A stretch of DNA of 64,000 bases from the NCBI RefSeq assembly GCF_036924535.1, contig NZ_JAZHRT010000001.1, positions 8,494,001 to 8,558,000 on the forward strand, read 5' to 3'. The position numbers and the translations under genes were made by a program. The DNA is from Bradyrhizobium sp. AZCC 2262 (GTDB lineage Bacteria > Pseudomonadota > Alphaproteobacteria > Rhizobiales > Xanthobacteraceae). Position 1 is the first letter of the stretch. Each line of letters starts with the position of its first letter. Under the pieces are notes generated by a model that saw only the letters and a program-made list of their open reading frames with translations, was not told the origin of the DNA and searched no databases. This document shows positions 1 through 9,126 of this stretch, piece after piece.

Positions 1-40
1 TGTGAGTACCGAGTAGGTGAGGTGAGTGGCGAAGCTCTCG

Positions 41-172
41 CCACACGTCGTCCCCGCGAACGCGGGGACCCATAACCACAGGGCGCTGCTGTCTTGCGAA
101 GGCGTCTGCCCGATTGCCTTACAATAGCCGCCGCGGCGTATGGGTCCCCGCGTTCGCGGGGACGACGTGTGG
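41..172. repeat. Palindromic intergenic repeat, family A, copy 1
   Basis: A perfect 34-bp inverted repeat (arms 41-74 and 139-172) encloses about 64 bp. Each arm also contains its own short hairpin (CCCCGCGAACGCGGGG type). Related copies lie at 9899, 31862, 44311 and 47952. This copy has C-G pairs where three others have T-A, so the hairpin is kept while its sequence changes. It lies just beyond the 3' end of the M48 protease gene. Function is unknown; a transcript-end or nucleoid role is an inference. Confidence 0.85.
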
Positions 173-188
173 CGATGCGCTTCCCGCC

Positions 189-1772
189 TCAATCCACCAC
201 GATCTTCACGCGGTCCCTTGGCTTGACCTGCGCGTGCTGGTCGAGGCCGTTGAGGATGCGGAAGCGCTCGGCGGGGCGGTCGACGCCGGTCATGCGGTGG
301 GCGAGGGATTCCACGGTGTCGCCGGGCTGCGCGGTGATGACCTTGATGCGCAAGGGACGCGCGGCCTGGATTTCTTCCAGCGTCAGGCGGCGGAATGAAT
401 TCACGGTCTCGCGCGCGTTGCGCTCGCTCTCGGTGTTGCGCTGCTTGGCGGCGAAGATGAAACGGTAGACGTCGCTGCCATAGCGCAGCGCAAAGACCTT
501 GAACTGCCACTGGTCGCCGTTCGCGGAGGCCGCAGCCACCGGGAAGCCGTTGATCATAAGGTCTTCGGTCGAGCCCTTGTCGACGCCTTCCATCCAGCCG
601 GAATTGAGATAATCGGCGAGCGACTGTTCGGCCGGCACGCGCACCACGTCGAAACGCATCGCCTGCGTGCCGCCCTCGCGCACGCCGATCACGGCCTGCG
701 CGGTGTTGTCGAGCGTGAAGGTATCGGGTGCCTGGAAGGTGAAGCCGAGTTTTGGATGCAGGAAGCGCCGGCCGCGCACAAAGCCTTCGCTGGGATCCTC
801 GCCATAGACGATGTTGTCGATCGCGGCGAGATAGGTCTCGCGGTCACGCTCGGCGCTCTGCGGCGAGGTGTATTGCCGGGCGCTGGCCTGCGCGTTCTGC
901 ACGCGCTCGGGGGTCGCCGGATGTGAGGACAGGAAATCCTGCGCGCGGGGATCGAGCGAGGTCTTGCCGGCCTTCATTGCCGCATTGCGCTCCATCGAAG
1001 CCAGGAAGCGCGCCGCGCCATAGGGGTCGAAATGGGCACGGGCCGCAATGCTGACGCCGATGCCGTCGGCCTCGAATTCCTGGGCGCGCGAGAAGCTCGC
1101 CATCGTCAGTTTGGTTTTCGCCAACGCCAGCGCCGTCAGATCGGGGTCGTTGCTCATGTCGGTGACGACACGGGTCACCACCGCAGCCTGCCGCGCCTGG
1201 TCTTCCCGGATCGAGGCGTGTTTTGCGATGACATGCGCCATCTCGTGGCTCAGCACCGAGGACAATTCGGAGGTGTCGCTGGCGAGCGCAACCAGGCCGC
1301 GCGTCACATAGAGCTGGCCGGTCGGCAGCGCGAAGGCGTTCACGGCCCCGGAATTGAGGATGGTCACCCGGTAGGGCTGCTCAGGGCGGTCGGAGGCCGC
1401 GACCAGCCGGTCGACCGTCTTGCCGATCAGAGTCGCGAGTTTCGGATCGTCATAGGCGCCGCCGTAGGAAGCGAGAATGCGCTCATGTTCGCGCTCGCTC
1501 GCAGGCGTCTGCGCGACGGCTCGGCTCGGCTTCGGCGTCGGCACTGTCGGCGCGGCTGTCTCGAGTTTTCCGAGATTTCCACAGGAAGAGAGCGTGAGCG
1601 CGGCGCACAACAACGCCGGCACAGCCAAAAGGCGGCAGCCCGTGTTTCCTTCGCGCCGTTCTGCACGATACGTCAAATCAGCCACTGGACCCACGATCCG
1701 ACCGGAATCGTCGATCTCATCCCTGTTTTGCGCCTGATCCAACCGAAAACCGGTGCCCAGTCTTCGAATCAA
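189..1772 (-). CDS. M48-family zinc metalloprotease, lipoprotein with C-terminal LysM-like domain
   Basis: Probable periplasmic, membrane-anchored zinc protease of the M48 (BepA/LoiP-like) family, which handles envelope protein quality control. The zinc site is visible as HEMAH (residues 176-180 of the longest frame), with a downstream EFEAD (232-236) giving the third ligand. A lipobox-like LSSC (Cys64) follows a hydrophobic stretch, so the mature protein should be lipid-anchored. The last 60 residues (PGDTVESLAHRM...RFRILNGL) resemble a LysM-type fold. The longest frame has about 40 residues before the signal peptide, so the true start is probably internal (a GTG or TTG); the upper limit is given. 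It is followed on the same strand by nothing within the window. Confidence 0.85.
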   Translation of the reverse strand: MIRRLGTGFRLDQAQNRDEIDDSGRIVGPVADLTYRAERREGNTGCRLLAVPALLCAALTLSSCGNLGKLETAAPTVPTPKPSRAVAQTPASEREHERILASYGGAYDDPKLATLIGKTVDRLVAASDRPEQPYRVTILNSGAVNAFALPTGQLYVTRGLVALASDTSELSSVLSHEMAHVIAKHASIREDQARQAAVVTRVVTDMSNDPDLTALALAKTKLTMASFSRAQEFEADGIGVSIAARAHFDPYGAARFLASMERNAAMKAGKTSLDPRAQDFLSSHPATPERVQNAQASARQYTSPQSAERDRETYLAAIDNIVYGEDPSEGFVRGRRFLHPKLGFTFQAPDTFTLDNTAQAVIGVREGGTQAMRFDVVRVPAEQSLADYLNSGWMEGVDKGSTEDLMINGFPVAAASANGDQWQFKVFALRYGSDVYRFIFAAKQRNTESERNARETVNSFRRLTLEEIQAARPLRIKVITAQPGDTVESLAHRMTGVDRPAERFRILNGLDQHAQVKPRDRVKIVVD

Positions 1773-1775
1773 GCG

Positions 1776-2564
1776 CTATTTCCCGCCCAGCACCTCAAGC
1801 TGCCCCACCCGAAGCAGTTCGATCCGTGGCCCTCCCCGCGACGAGACAACGCCGCGGACACGAATCCGTCGATTTTCGAGCGACTTAGGCCCAAGGTTGG
1901 CGCTCTCGAACGCCGGTATGATGCGCCTTGAAATAGTCGCAGCAAAGTCCCGTGTCCAGTTTCGCCCGAAATTTAGGTAGGTGATTGCCCCTGCCTGCCG
2001 AACGGACAGTACTCTGCCCTCGACCACCGTAAAGTGCCCAATCGCGGACAGAATATCGCCCGGACTTTCCGCGTTTTTTATGGCCGAGGTTTCAGCCCAA
2101 ATGCCCAATTTGGCATCCCGCGCCACGCCCTCGGCGGCGGTCAGTGCTGCTGCGCAATTCTTGTCGGATACATCGCTCGAAACCAGCGCCTCGCCGCGGC
2201 GCAGCAGCTCGCTTTGCACCGAGTGTTCCGAGCCGGTCACGAACACAAAGGCGCCCTGGCGGCCGTAGCGATCCGGCATGTCGTCCTCGCCATGCAGGGT
2301 CACGTCGCGGCCGCCGGCGATGGCGGACAAGGCGGTCCTGCCGCTGGCCCTGTCGGTTCCACCACGCTCGATGCCGGCGAGGCGGATTTCGCGACCGTCT
2401 TCGAGGCGAAGGCTGCGCCCATCGACCACGGCGGCAACACGGCCTTCGCCCTGCGGCTCAAGCAGGCAATCGTCGGCGCCGGCCGGCCCGACGCACGCCA
2501 GCATGAGAAACGGCACGGCGAATGCCGGGCGCGCAGCGCTGCAACGCAATGCCGGACGGATCAT
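1776..2564 (-). CDS. Exported staphylococcal-nuclease-like (thermonuclease family) protein
   Basis: A 262-residue protein with an N-terminal signal sequence (AFAVPFLMLACVGPAGA) and an SNase-fold beginning (VVDGRSLRL...IRLAGIE) near residue 45, as in Ca-dependent thermonucleases. The frame stays open upstream to 2648, but that would overlap the divergent VOC gene start; the internal ATG at 2564 puts a signal peptide at the N-terminus and is preferred. The C-terminal half is a second beta-rich region (FTVVEGRVLSV...YLNFGRNW) seen in rhizobial members of this family. The usual catalytic Arg/Glu residues are not obvious, so nuclease activity is not assured. It ends 3 bp before the M48 gene on the same strand, so co-transcription is plausible. 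Confidence 0.7.
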   Translation of the reverse strand: MIRPALRCSAARPAFAVPFLMLACVGPAGADDCLLEPQGEGRVAAVVDGRSLRLEDGREIRLAGIERGGTDRASGRTALSAIAGGRDVTLHGEDDMPDRYGRQGAFVFVTGSEHSVQSELLRRGEALVSSDVSDKNCAAALTAAEGVARDAKLGIWAETSAIKNAESPGDILSAIGHFTVVEGRVLSVRQAGAITYLNFGRNWTRDFAATISRRIIPAFESANLGPKSLENRRIRVRGVVSSRGGPRIELLRVGQLEVLGGK

Positions 2565-2647
2565 GCCGCTGCTCTCTGCCCCGCCTGTTTCTGTATGCTC
2601 AACTATCAACGGAATTGCTACCTGAGATTGCAATGAAGGGAAAGACA

Positions 2648-3061
2648 ATGGAAGTCAACGGCATCGCGCATGTTTTTCTCACCGCCTCGAATTACGCACG
2701 CTCCCGCGAATTTTATCGTGAGCTGCTGCCGTTTCTCGGGCTGAAGCCGGTAATCGACACCGAGACGACCTACTACTGCGTCGGCGGCCGGACCGCGGTC
2801 GGCATCAGCGCGCCGTCAGCCGAGCATGAAGGCGCCGCGTTCGAGCAGAAGCGCATTGGCCTGCATCATCTCTGCTTCCGCGCCCGCGAGCGGGCCGACG
2901 TCGACGAACTGCATGGCTTCCTTGTCACGCTGGGCGCCAAGATCATCCGCGCGCCGCGCGAGGATCAATGGGCTCCGGGATATTATTCGATCCTGTTCGA
3001 GGATCCCGATGGCATCCGGCTCGAACTCAACCATGTGCCGGGGAAGGGGCTGCTGGGGTAA
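2648..3061 (+). CDS. VOC/glyoxalase-family protein
   Basis: A 137-residue single VOC (vicinal oxygen chelate) domain, made of two beta-alpha-beta-beta-beta modules. Metal-ligand-like positions are visible: His in IAHVFLTA near the start, His in GLHHLCF at the beginning of the second module, and Glu in IRLELNHV near the C-terminus. Substrate cannot be assigned; lactoylglutathione lyase, dioxygenase and epimerase relatives share this layout. The start at 2648 was chosen over the ATG at 2633 because AAGGGA lies at the right distance before it. It is divergent to the SNase-like gene. Confidence 0.8.
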   Translation: MEVNGIAHVFLTASNYARSREFYRELLPFLGLKPVIDTETTYYCVGGRTAVGISAPSAEHEGAAFEQKRIGLHHLCFRARERADVDELHGFLVTLGAKIIRAPREDQWAPGYYSILFEDPDGIRLELNHVPGKGLLG

Positions 3062-3077
3062 GGGCGGAACGTCGATC

Positions 3078-3161
3078 GTAGGATGGGTGGAGCGCAGCGA
3101 TACCCATCATGTCTGTGCGCGGGAAAATTCGATGGGTATCGCTTCGCTCCACCCATCCTAC
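3078..3161. repeat. Palindromic intergenic repeat, family C
   Basis: An inverted repeat of about 84 bp starting GTAGGATGGGTGGAGCG and ending with its complement, with a short unpaired centre around 3108-3128. The pattern resembles family B (GTAGGGTGGGCAAAGCG) in both start and length. It lies between the VOC gene and the cyclase gene, which are co-directional. Confidence 0.8.
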
Positions 3162-3404
3162 GCACCGGTTGTGCAACGCTGCTTTCTGCAAATCACGCGC
3201 GCATCAAAATCCAGTTGTTGGCATCACGTCATGCGCTGCTTGGTAGTGAGCATCTGTAGCCTAGCACCGCTTCGCAAGAAATAGAGAGCTGATCGCAGTC
3301 GAATTGCTGCATCAAGGCGTGCCTTCTGAGGGACATTGGGATAAAGTTTTTGTCGCCTTGGTCCAACATGCCGCCTGGTGTCAGCCACGTATCCGGTGGA
3401 GCCA
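3162..3404. other. Intergenic leader of the cyclase-ATPase gene
   Basis: With the repeat before it, this gives 343 bp without a gene. The stretch is less GC-rich than its surroundings and probably holds the promoter of the large signalling gene. I see no clear -35/-10 pair, operator palindrome or RNA gene. A ribosome-binding-like GGTGGAG lies at 3395-3401. Confidence 0.4.
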
Positions 3405-6400
3405 ATGCAGCAGATTTCAGACTGGCTCGGGAAGCTTGCGCTCGAACAATACGCGCTGCGTTTTGCCGAGAACGGGATCGATCTTGATGTCCTTCCCGAG
3501 CTGACGGACCAGGACTTCGACAGGCTCGGGGTTCTGCTCGGCCATCGACGCAAAATGCTGCGCGCGATCGCCGAACTCAATCAAGGCGAATTGGTCACCG
3601 AGCCGGCGTCTCGGCATGACGCCGAACGACGCCACCTCACCGTCATGTTCTGCGATCTGGTCGGCTCGACGGCGCTCTCGGCTCGCCTCGATCCCGAGGA
3701 CATGTGGGAAGTGATCCGCGCCTACCGTGCCGCCTGCGCGAGGGTGATTGCCACTTACGACGGCAGTCTCGCCAGGTTTGTGGGCGACGGGATACTCGCC
3801 TATTTCGGCTACCCCCGCGCGCACGAGGATGACGCGGAGCGCGCAGTGCGGGCGGGGCTCGACATAATCGCCGCAGTAGCTCCGCTTGAAACGCGCGCCG
3901 AACGGGTTGGCGTGCGGATCGCGATTGCCACCGGCCTGGTGGTGGTGGGCGATCTCATCAGCGGCGGCGCGTCAGAGCAACAGGCAATGGTCGGCGATAC
4001 ACCGAACATCGCGGCCCGGCTCCAGGGCCTGGCAGAGCCGGGGGCGGTCGTCGTTGCTGCCTCGACGCGCGAGCTGCTTGGCGATCTATTTATTTTCCGC
4101 AACCTCGGCCTCCGCGAGGTCAAGGGCATCTCCGAACCCATCGCGGTCTGGGCGGTCGAAGGTGGAGTTGCATCGGAGAGCCGCTTCGAGGCGGTGCGTA
4201 CCGCGCGCTCGATGGGCTTTGTCGGCCGCAAGGCAGAGATCGAATTCGCGCTCTCGCGCCAGCAACTGGCGTGGCAGGGCCACGGCCAAATGGTGCTGAT
4301 TTCCGGCGAGGCCGGGATCGGCAAATCGCGCATTGTGGCAACGCTCTCCGAAAGCCTCGCGTTGGGGACGCACCGCCGGATACGGTACCAGTGCTCGCCC
4401 TACCACACCCACAGCGCGCTCCATCCCTTTGTCGCCCAGCTCGAACGGGCCGCCGGCATCGGGTCACAAGATACATCCGAGCAAAAGCTCGACAAGCTTG
4501 AGGCGATGCTTGCGCTTGGAACGGACCAGGTCGCCAACGCGACACCGCTCATCGCCGCGCTGCTTTCGATTCCCACCGGCGAGCGCTATCCGCCGCTCGG
4601 CTTGAATCCTGCGCAGCAACGGCGGCAGACATTCGCTGCCCTTCTCGACCAGCTTGAGGGTTTGGCGCGGCAGCAACCTGTATTGATTGTCTGCGAGGAC
4701 ATGCATTGGGCCGATGCCACGACGCTCGAGCTGTTTGATCTTACCGTCGACCGGATCAGGGGGCTGCCGATACTCGTGCTCATGACCTTCCGGCCCGAGT
4801 TCGAACCGCCCTGGGCGGGTCTTCCCAATGTCAGCCTGCTGCGGCTCGATCGGCTTGACCGGCAGGACACGCGCGCTCTGGTCGAGCAGGTGACCGTCGG
4901 CCGGCATCTGCCTCGCGAAATGATGACGCAGATCATCGACAGGACGGATGGTATCCCGCTGTTTGTCGAGGAATTGACCAAGATGGTACTGGAGTCCGGA
5001 TTGCTCGTGGAAAATGCCGGGCGCTACCGCCTCGATAGTCCACTGCCGCCGCTCGCGATTCCAGCGACACTGCAGGATTCCCTGATGGCGAGGCTCGACC
5101 GGATGGCGCCGGTCAAGGAGGTGGCACAGATCGGCGCTGCGATTGGCCGCGACTTCTCATACACGTTGCTGCGAAGTGTAGCGGGGCGCGATGATCTAAC
5201 GCTGTGCGCCGCGCTGACACAGCTTGAAGGGGCGGAACTGCTATCGCGCCGCGGGACGCCGCCGGAAGCGAGCTACAGCTTCAAGCATGCGCTGGTTCAG
5301 GAAGCCGCTTATGAGAGCCTGCTCAAGAGCCGCCGGCAACTGCTGCATCGGCAAATCGGCGATGTCCTGCGTGAGAAGTTTCCGACCATCGCTGAGACCG
5401 AGCCGGAACTGCTGGCATATCACTTCACGGAAGCGGGGCTGAGCGGAATTGCGCTTGAGTGGTGGCGCAGGGCGGGTCAGCAGGCACTGAAGCGCTCGGC
5501 ATATACAGAAGCGATCGCACATCTCGGCAAGGCGGTTGCGATCGCCGATGGCTTGCCCGATGAACCGGGCCGGACCGTGAACCGGCTCCATCTTCAAATC
5601 GCCTATGGCCGCGCGCTGCGAGGCAGCCTTGGTCACAGCGCGCCCGAAACGGTTGCCGCATGGACGCGCGCCCGACAATTCGCGGCCGACATCAATGATC
5701 CGGTCGAACTGGCGCCGATCCATTCGGGCCTGTTCAATGCCAGCCTGACCCATGGCGAGATCGCGCCGATGCGGGAGTTGACGGAGGCGATCATGGGCGT
5801 CGCCCTGCAGCGTCCGGAATCGCCGGTGGCCGCCGTCGTCGCACACTGGACAGCCGGGGTAACCTGCTGGTTCGGCGGTGATTACCTCAATGCGCGACGG
5901 CATCTCGATCGCGCGCTCGCGATCTATGAGGCTGAGCCTGATCCGGCGACCTTCAAGGCATCGGCGCTGGACCTGCCTTTCGTCATCAAGAGGTTTCTTG
6001 CTCTGGTGCTTTGGCCGCTCGGCAGCATTGATCGATCGCGCCGGCTCGCCGCCGAAGCGGTGTGCGCGATCGGAGAAAAGCCGGCGCTTTCCCAAGCCAA
6101 TGCGCTCGTTCACAAGGCGGTCTTCGATGGATTATGCGGGGGCATGTTGCAGGAAACAGAGACTATTCTGGCTCTCGCCCTCGCGCGCGAACATACGATG
6201 CCGCTGTATGTCGCCGCCGGCAGCTATTTGAACGGCCTGGCAAGGTGGCGCGCCGGCGATCGGATGGGTGGGCTTTCGGAAATGCAGCGGGGCTGGACAT
6301 TGCTTCACGAGAATGACTGCTACCTCTGCGAACCATTTTGGGGGATGCAGATTGCGGTGGCGAATGCGGAGGCCGGGCACGCTGAGACCGGGTTGGAAAT

Positions 6401-6794
6401 CTTGCGCGGGTTGATCGCCTGGACGAAACAATCCGGCCAGCATTGGCTCGATGCCGAACTTCATCGCAGCCAGGCTGAGCTCTTGTTGCGTCTTGACCCG
6501 CCGGACGTTTCCACGGCGGAAGACGCCTTCCGCACGGCCCTGGAAGTCACCCGCGCCCAGCAGACGAAGACTTTCGAGCTGCGCAGTGCAGTTGGACTTG
6601 CGCGCCTCTACCGTGCAAATGGGCGAGCCGCGGCAGTTCCCGAGGTGCTCGCACCAGTTCTTGTTGATTTCGACATGGAGCAAGACCTGCCCGAAATCGA
6701 GGAAGCAGAAACCTTGCTCAGGCAGGAGCAGGCCTTTGGCGAGGGCCCGTCGAGCCAGTGCGCAGGATGGGTTGAGCGACTTTGTCCGCCGTAG
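3405..6794 (+). CDS. SAM domain - class III nucleotide cyclase - ATPase - TPR signalling protein
   Basis: A 1129-residue multidomain protein. Residues 1-58 form a SAM-type helical domain (WLGKLALEQYALRF...LGHRRKMLRAI). Residues 77-250 form a class III adenylyl/guanylyl cyclase homology domain with both metal Asp residues (Asp84 in VMFCDLVGS, Asp128 in RFVGDGI) and the transition-state pair in NIAARLQ (Asn201, Arg205). From residue 270 an AAA/STAND-type ATPase follows, with Walker A GEAGIGKS (301-308) and Walker B LIVCEDMHW (427-435). The C-terminal 450 residues are helical, TPR-like. It is likely a cytoplasmic signal-integrating cyclase; the ligand is unknown. The frame opens at a GTG at 3378, but the ATG at 3405 has the better RBS. 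Confidence 0.88.
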   Translation: MQQISDWLGKLALEQYALRFAENGIDLDVLPELTDQDFDRLGVLLGHRRKMLRAIAELNQGELVTEPASRHDAERRHLTVMFCDLVGSTALSARLDPEDMWEVIRAYRAACARVIATYDGSLARFVGDGILAYFGYPRAHEDDAERAVRAGLDIIAAVAPLETRAERVGVRIAIATGLVVVGDLISGGASEQQAMVGDTPNIAARLQGLAEPGAVVVAASTRELLGDLFIFRNLGLREVKGISEPIAVWAVEGGVASESRFEAVRTARSMGFVGRKAEIEFALSRQQLAWQGHGQMVLISGEAGIGKSRIVATLSESLALGTHRRIRYQCSPYHTHSALHPFVAQLERAAGIGSQDTSEQKLDKLEAMLALGTDQVANATPLIAALLSIPTGERYPPLGLNPAQQRRQTFAALLDQLEGLARQQPVLIVCEDMHWADATTLELFDLTVDRIRGLPILVLMTFRPEFEPPWAGLPNVSLLRLDRLDRQDTRALVEQVTVGRHLPREMMTQIIDRTDGIPLFVEELTKMVLESGLLVENAGRYRLDSPLPPLAIPATLQDSLMARLDRMAPVKEVAQIGAAIGRDFSYTLLRSVAGRDDLTLCAALTQLEGAELLSRRGTPPEASYSFKHALVQEAAYESLLKSRRQLLHRQIGDVLREKFPTIAETEPELLAYHFTEAGLSGIALEWWRRAGQQALKRSAYTEAIAHLGKAVAIADGLPDEPGRTVNRLHLQIAYGRALRGSLGHSAPETVAAWTRARQFAADINDPVELAPIHSGLFNASLTHGEIAPMRELTEAIMGVALQRPESPVAAVVAHWTAGVTCWFGGDYLNARRHLDRALAIYEAEPDPATFKASALDLPFVIKRFLALVLWPLGSIDRSRRLAAEAVCAIGEKPALSQANALVHKAVFDGLCGGMLQETETILALALAREHTMPLYVAAGSYLNGLARWRAGDRMGGLSEMQRGWTLLHENDCYLCEPFWGMQIAVANAEAGHAETGLEILRGLIAWTKQSGQHWLDAELHRSQAELLLRLDPPDVSTAEDAFRTALEVTRAQQTKTFELRSAVGLARLYRANGRAAAVPEVLAPVLVDFDMEQDLPEIEEAETLLRQEQAFGEGPSSQCAGWVERLCPP

Positions 6795-6979
6795 CTCAAC
6801 GAGCGAAGGCGAAAGCGAAACCCAATCCTGCGCAGCGCGGTCGCGGCAGTCATTCCGTTCAACGGAAAACGCGGCCGTGTCGTCAGCGCCTTGCCGCTGT
6901 GGATGGCATGCGGCATGATCGCGGGCAGAGCAAAATTCGAAGCCGCAGGCAATGCGGCAGCCGACGAGGGAGGCCTTCC

Positions 6980-8185
6980 ATGAAGAGAGCAATCACAGGC
7001 ATTTTCGCCGCCACGCTGGCGATGTCGGCGACCGCGGCCCTTGCGCAAAGCAAGCCGCCGCTCAAACTCGGCGGCATTCTCGACATGTCGAGCCTCTACG
7101 CCGATATCACCGGGCCGGGCTCGGAGACCGCCGCGAAAATGGCGGCCGAGGATTTTGGTGGCGAAGTGCTCGGCCGCAAGATCGAAATCATCGCGGCCGA
7201 TCATCAGAACAAGGCCGACCTTTCCGCCAACATCGCCCGCGACATGCTGGACAATCAGGGCGTCGAGATGCTTTTTGACGTTGCGGCGTCTGCCACCGCG
7301 CTCGCCGCCGGCGAGATTGCGAAGGCGCGCAACAAGATCGTGATATTCAACGGCCCCGGCTCGATCCGGCTCACCAACGAGGCCTGCGGTCCGTACACCG
7401 TCCATTATGTGTTCGACACCTTCGGCCAGGCCAATGTGACCGGTCTCGCCGCCGTCAAGCAGGGCCTCGATAGCTGGTACTTCCTGACCGCCGACTACGC
7501 CTTCGGCCAGGATCTCGAAAAGGACACCACCAATGTGGTGCTGAAGTCCGGTGGCAAGGTGCTCGGCGCCGTACGGCATCCGCTCAACACCTCGGATTTC
7601 TCTTCCTTCCTCCTGCAGGCGCAGGCATCCAAGGCCAAGGTGATCGGGTTGGCCAATGCCGGCGGCGACACCGTCAACGCCATCAAGCAGGCGGCCGAGT
7701 TCGGGTTGATGAAGGGCGGCCAGAAAGTTGCGCCGCTGCTCGCCTTCGTTACCGATATCGACAGCATCGGTCTGGAAACAGCGCAGGGGCTGCTGCTTTC
7801 GGAAGCCTTCTACTGGGACCTCAACGACGACACCCGCGCGTTTTCCAAGCGCTTCATGGAGCGCGTCAAGCGGGTCCCGACTTCGGCGCAGGCCGGCGTT
7901 TATTCTTCCGTCACGCACTACTTGAAAGCCGTGAAGGCTGCAGGCTCGACTGATTCCGCCGCCGTCATGAAGATCATGAAGGAAACCCCCATCAACGACA
8001 TGTTTGCCAAAAACGGCAAGATCCGTGACGACGGCCGCATGGTGCACGACATGTATTTGTTCGAGGTGAAGAAGCCGTCGGAGTCGAAGACGCGCTGGGA
8101 TTACTACAAATTGCTGACGACGATCCCCGGCAACGAGGCGTTCCAGTCGCTGGAGGCTTCGCGCTGTCCGCTGGTGAAGAAGTGA
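6980..8185 (+). CDS. ABC transporter periplasmic binding protein (branched-chain amino acid/Leu-Ile-Val type)
   Basis: A 401-residue exported solute-binding protein of the Peripla_BP_6 type. A clear signal peptide (TLAMSATAALAQS) is followed by a mature start PLKLGGILDMSS and the family phrase GSETAAKMAAEDFGG. The frame extends 66 residues further upstream, but only the ATG at 6980 gives a signal peptide and has a GAGGGAGG ribosome-binding site. No ABC permease or ATPase is next to it, so it is an orphan receptor here. The downstream CoA-ester genes suggest it may bring in an aromatic or branched acid; that is inference from neighbours only. Confidence 0.88.
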   Translation: MKRAITGIFAATLAMSATAALAQSKPPLKLGGILDMSSLYADITGPGSETAAKMAAEDFGGEVLGRKIEIIAADHQNKADLSANIARDMLDNQGVEMLFDVAASATALAAGEIAKARNKIVIFNGPGSIRLTNEACGPYTVHYVFDTFGQANVTGLAAVKQGLDSWYFLTADYAFGQDLEKDTTNVVLKSGGKVLGAVRHPLNTSDFSSFLLQAQASKAKVIGLANAGGDTVNAIKQAAEFGLMKGGQKVAPLLAFVTDIDSIGLETAQGLLLSEAFYWDLNDDTRAFSKRFMERVKRVPTSAQAGVYSSVTHYLKAVKAAGSTDSAAVMKIMKETPINDMFAKNGKIRDDGRMVHDMYLFEVKKPSESKTRWDYYKLLTTIPGNEAFQSLEASRCPLVKK

Positions 8186-8196
8186 CGGCCGAAGGT

Positions 8197-8279
8197 CGTC
8201 ATTCCGGGCTGGCGCGTTAGCACCAGACCCGGAATCTCGAGATTCCGGGTTCGATGCTTCGCATCGCCCCGGAATGACG
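8197..8279. repeat. Palindromic intergenic repeat, family D
   Basis: An 83-bp element with terminal complementary arms (CGTCATTCCGGG... and ...CCCGGAATGACG) and an inner perfect palindrome around 8229-8250 (CCCGGAATCTCGAGATTCCGGG pattern). It lies between the binding-protein gene and the hydratase gene, which are co-directional. Confidence 0.8.
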
Positions 8280-8310
8280 GAGCCAACCAATAACAAAGAA
8301 AGCACGACAC

Positions 8311-9106
8311 ATGAGCGCAAACGAAATGGTCCTTCAGAAACTCGACTCCGGCCTGCTCACCATCACCATGAACCGTCCCGACCGGCGCAACGCGCTCAAC
8401 CCGGACATGACGCGGGGGCTGGTGGAGGCGGCGCGGCGGGCGGCGGAGGATCATGAGGTTCGCGCGGTGCTGCTGAAAGGCGCAGGCGGCACGTTCTGCG
8501 TCGGCGGCGACGTGAAATCGATGGCGGAGGGAAGGGCGCCGCTCGGCTTCGAGGCCAAGATGGCCAATCTGCGCCGCGGCATGGAAGTGTCGCGCATCCT
8601 GCACCAGACGCCGAAGCCGGTGGTGGCGCAGCTCGACGGCGCGGCTGCGGGTGCTGGGCTCTCGATCGCGCTGTCCTGCGACCTGCGCGTCGCCAGCGCC
8701 TCCTGCAAGATCACGACGGCTTTTGCCAAGGTCGGATTGTCGGGCGATTACGGCGGAACATACTTCCTGACCCAGATGCTCGGCAGCGCCAAGGCGCGTG
8801 AGCTTTATCTGACCTCGCCGGTGCTGAGCGCGACGGAAGCCTACAATCTCGGCATGGTGACAAAAGTGGTGCCTGATGCCGACATTGACGCCGAGGCGCA
8901 TGATCTCGCGATGTCACTGGCGCAGGGACCGTCGGTGACACTGGGTTACATCAAGCGCAACATCAACAACGCCGAGACGATGTCGCTGGAAAGCCTGCTT
9001 CGACGCCGAAGCGATCCACCATTCGCGCTCGGGCGACACCGCCGATCACAAGGAAGCAGCGAAGGCCTTTGTCGAAAAGCGCAAGCCCGTCTTTCAGGGC
9101 CATTGA
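8311..9106 (+). pseudogene. Enoyl-CoA hydratase/isomerase with a one-base frameshift near its C-terminus
   Basis: A crotonase-family protein. Residues 1-226 read normally: MNRPDRRNALN, oxyanion-loop GTFCVGGDVKSM and AGAGLSIALSCDLRVA are all present. At 8989-8992 the sequence GAAA carries one more A than the reading frame needs. Removing it restores the expected tail (ACFDAEAIHHSRSGD ... EKRKPVFQGH) and a TGA at 9104-9106. As written, translation instead runs on into the following VOC gene as one 523-residue frame. The rest of the gene shows no decay, so a sequencing error or a very recent mutation is as likely as a true pseudogene. The position usually holding the second catalytic Glu reads Asp (GLSGDYGGT). 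Confidence 0.8.
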
Positions 9107-9126
9107 AAATGGCCGAGGGTATTGAG

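Noticed and set aside
41..172. Family A repeats as a CRISPR array
   Set aside because: Copies are scattered over 48 kb, palindromic and single; there is no regular spacer series and no cas gene.
1032..1931. A 299-codon plus-strand frame over the M48 protease gene
   Set aside because: Shadow; the minus-strand frame carries the zinc motif, lipobox and domain.
6608..8320. A 570-codon antisense frame over the ABC binding-protein gene
   Set aside because: Shadow frame; spans an intergenic repeat and shows no domain.
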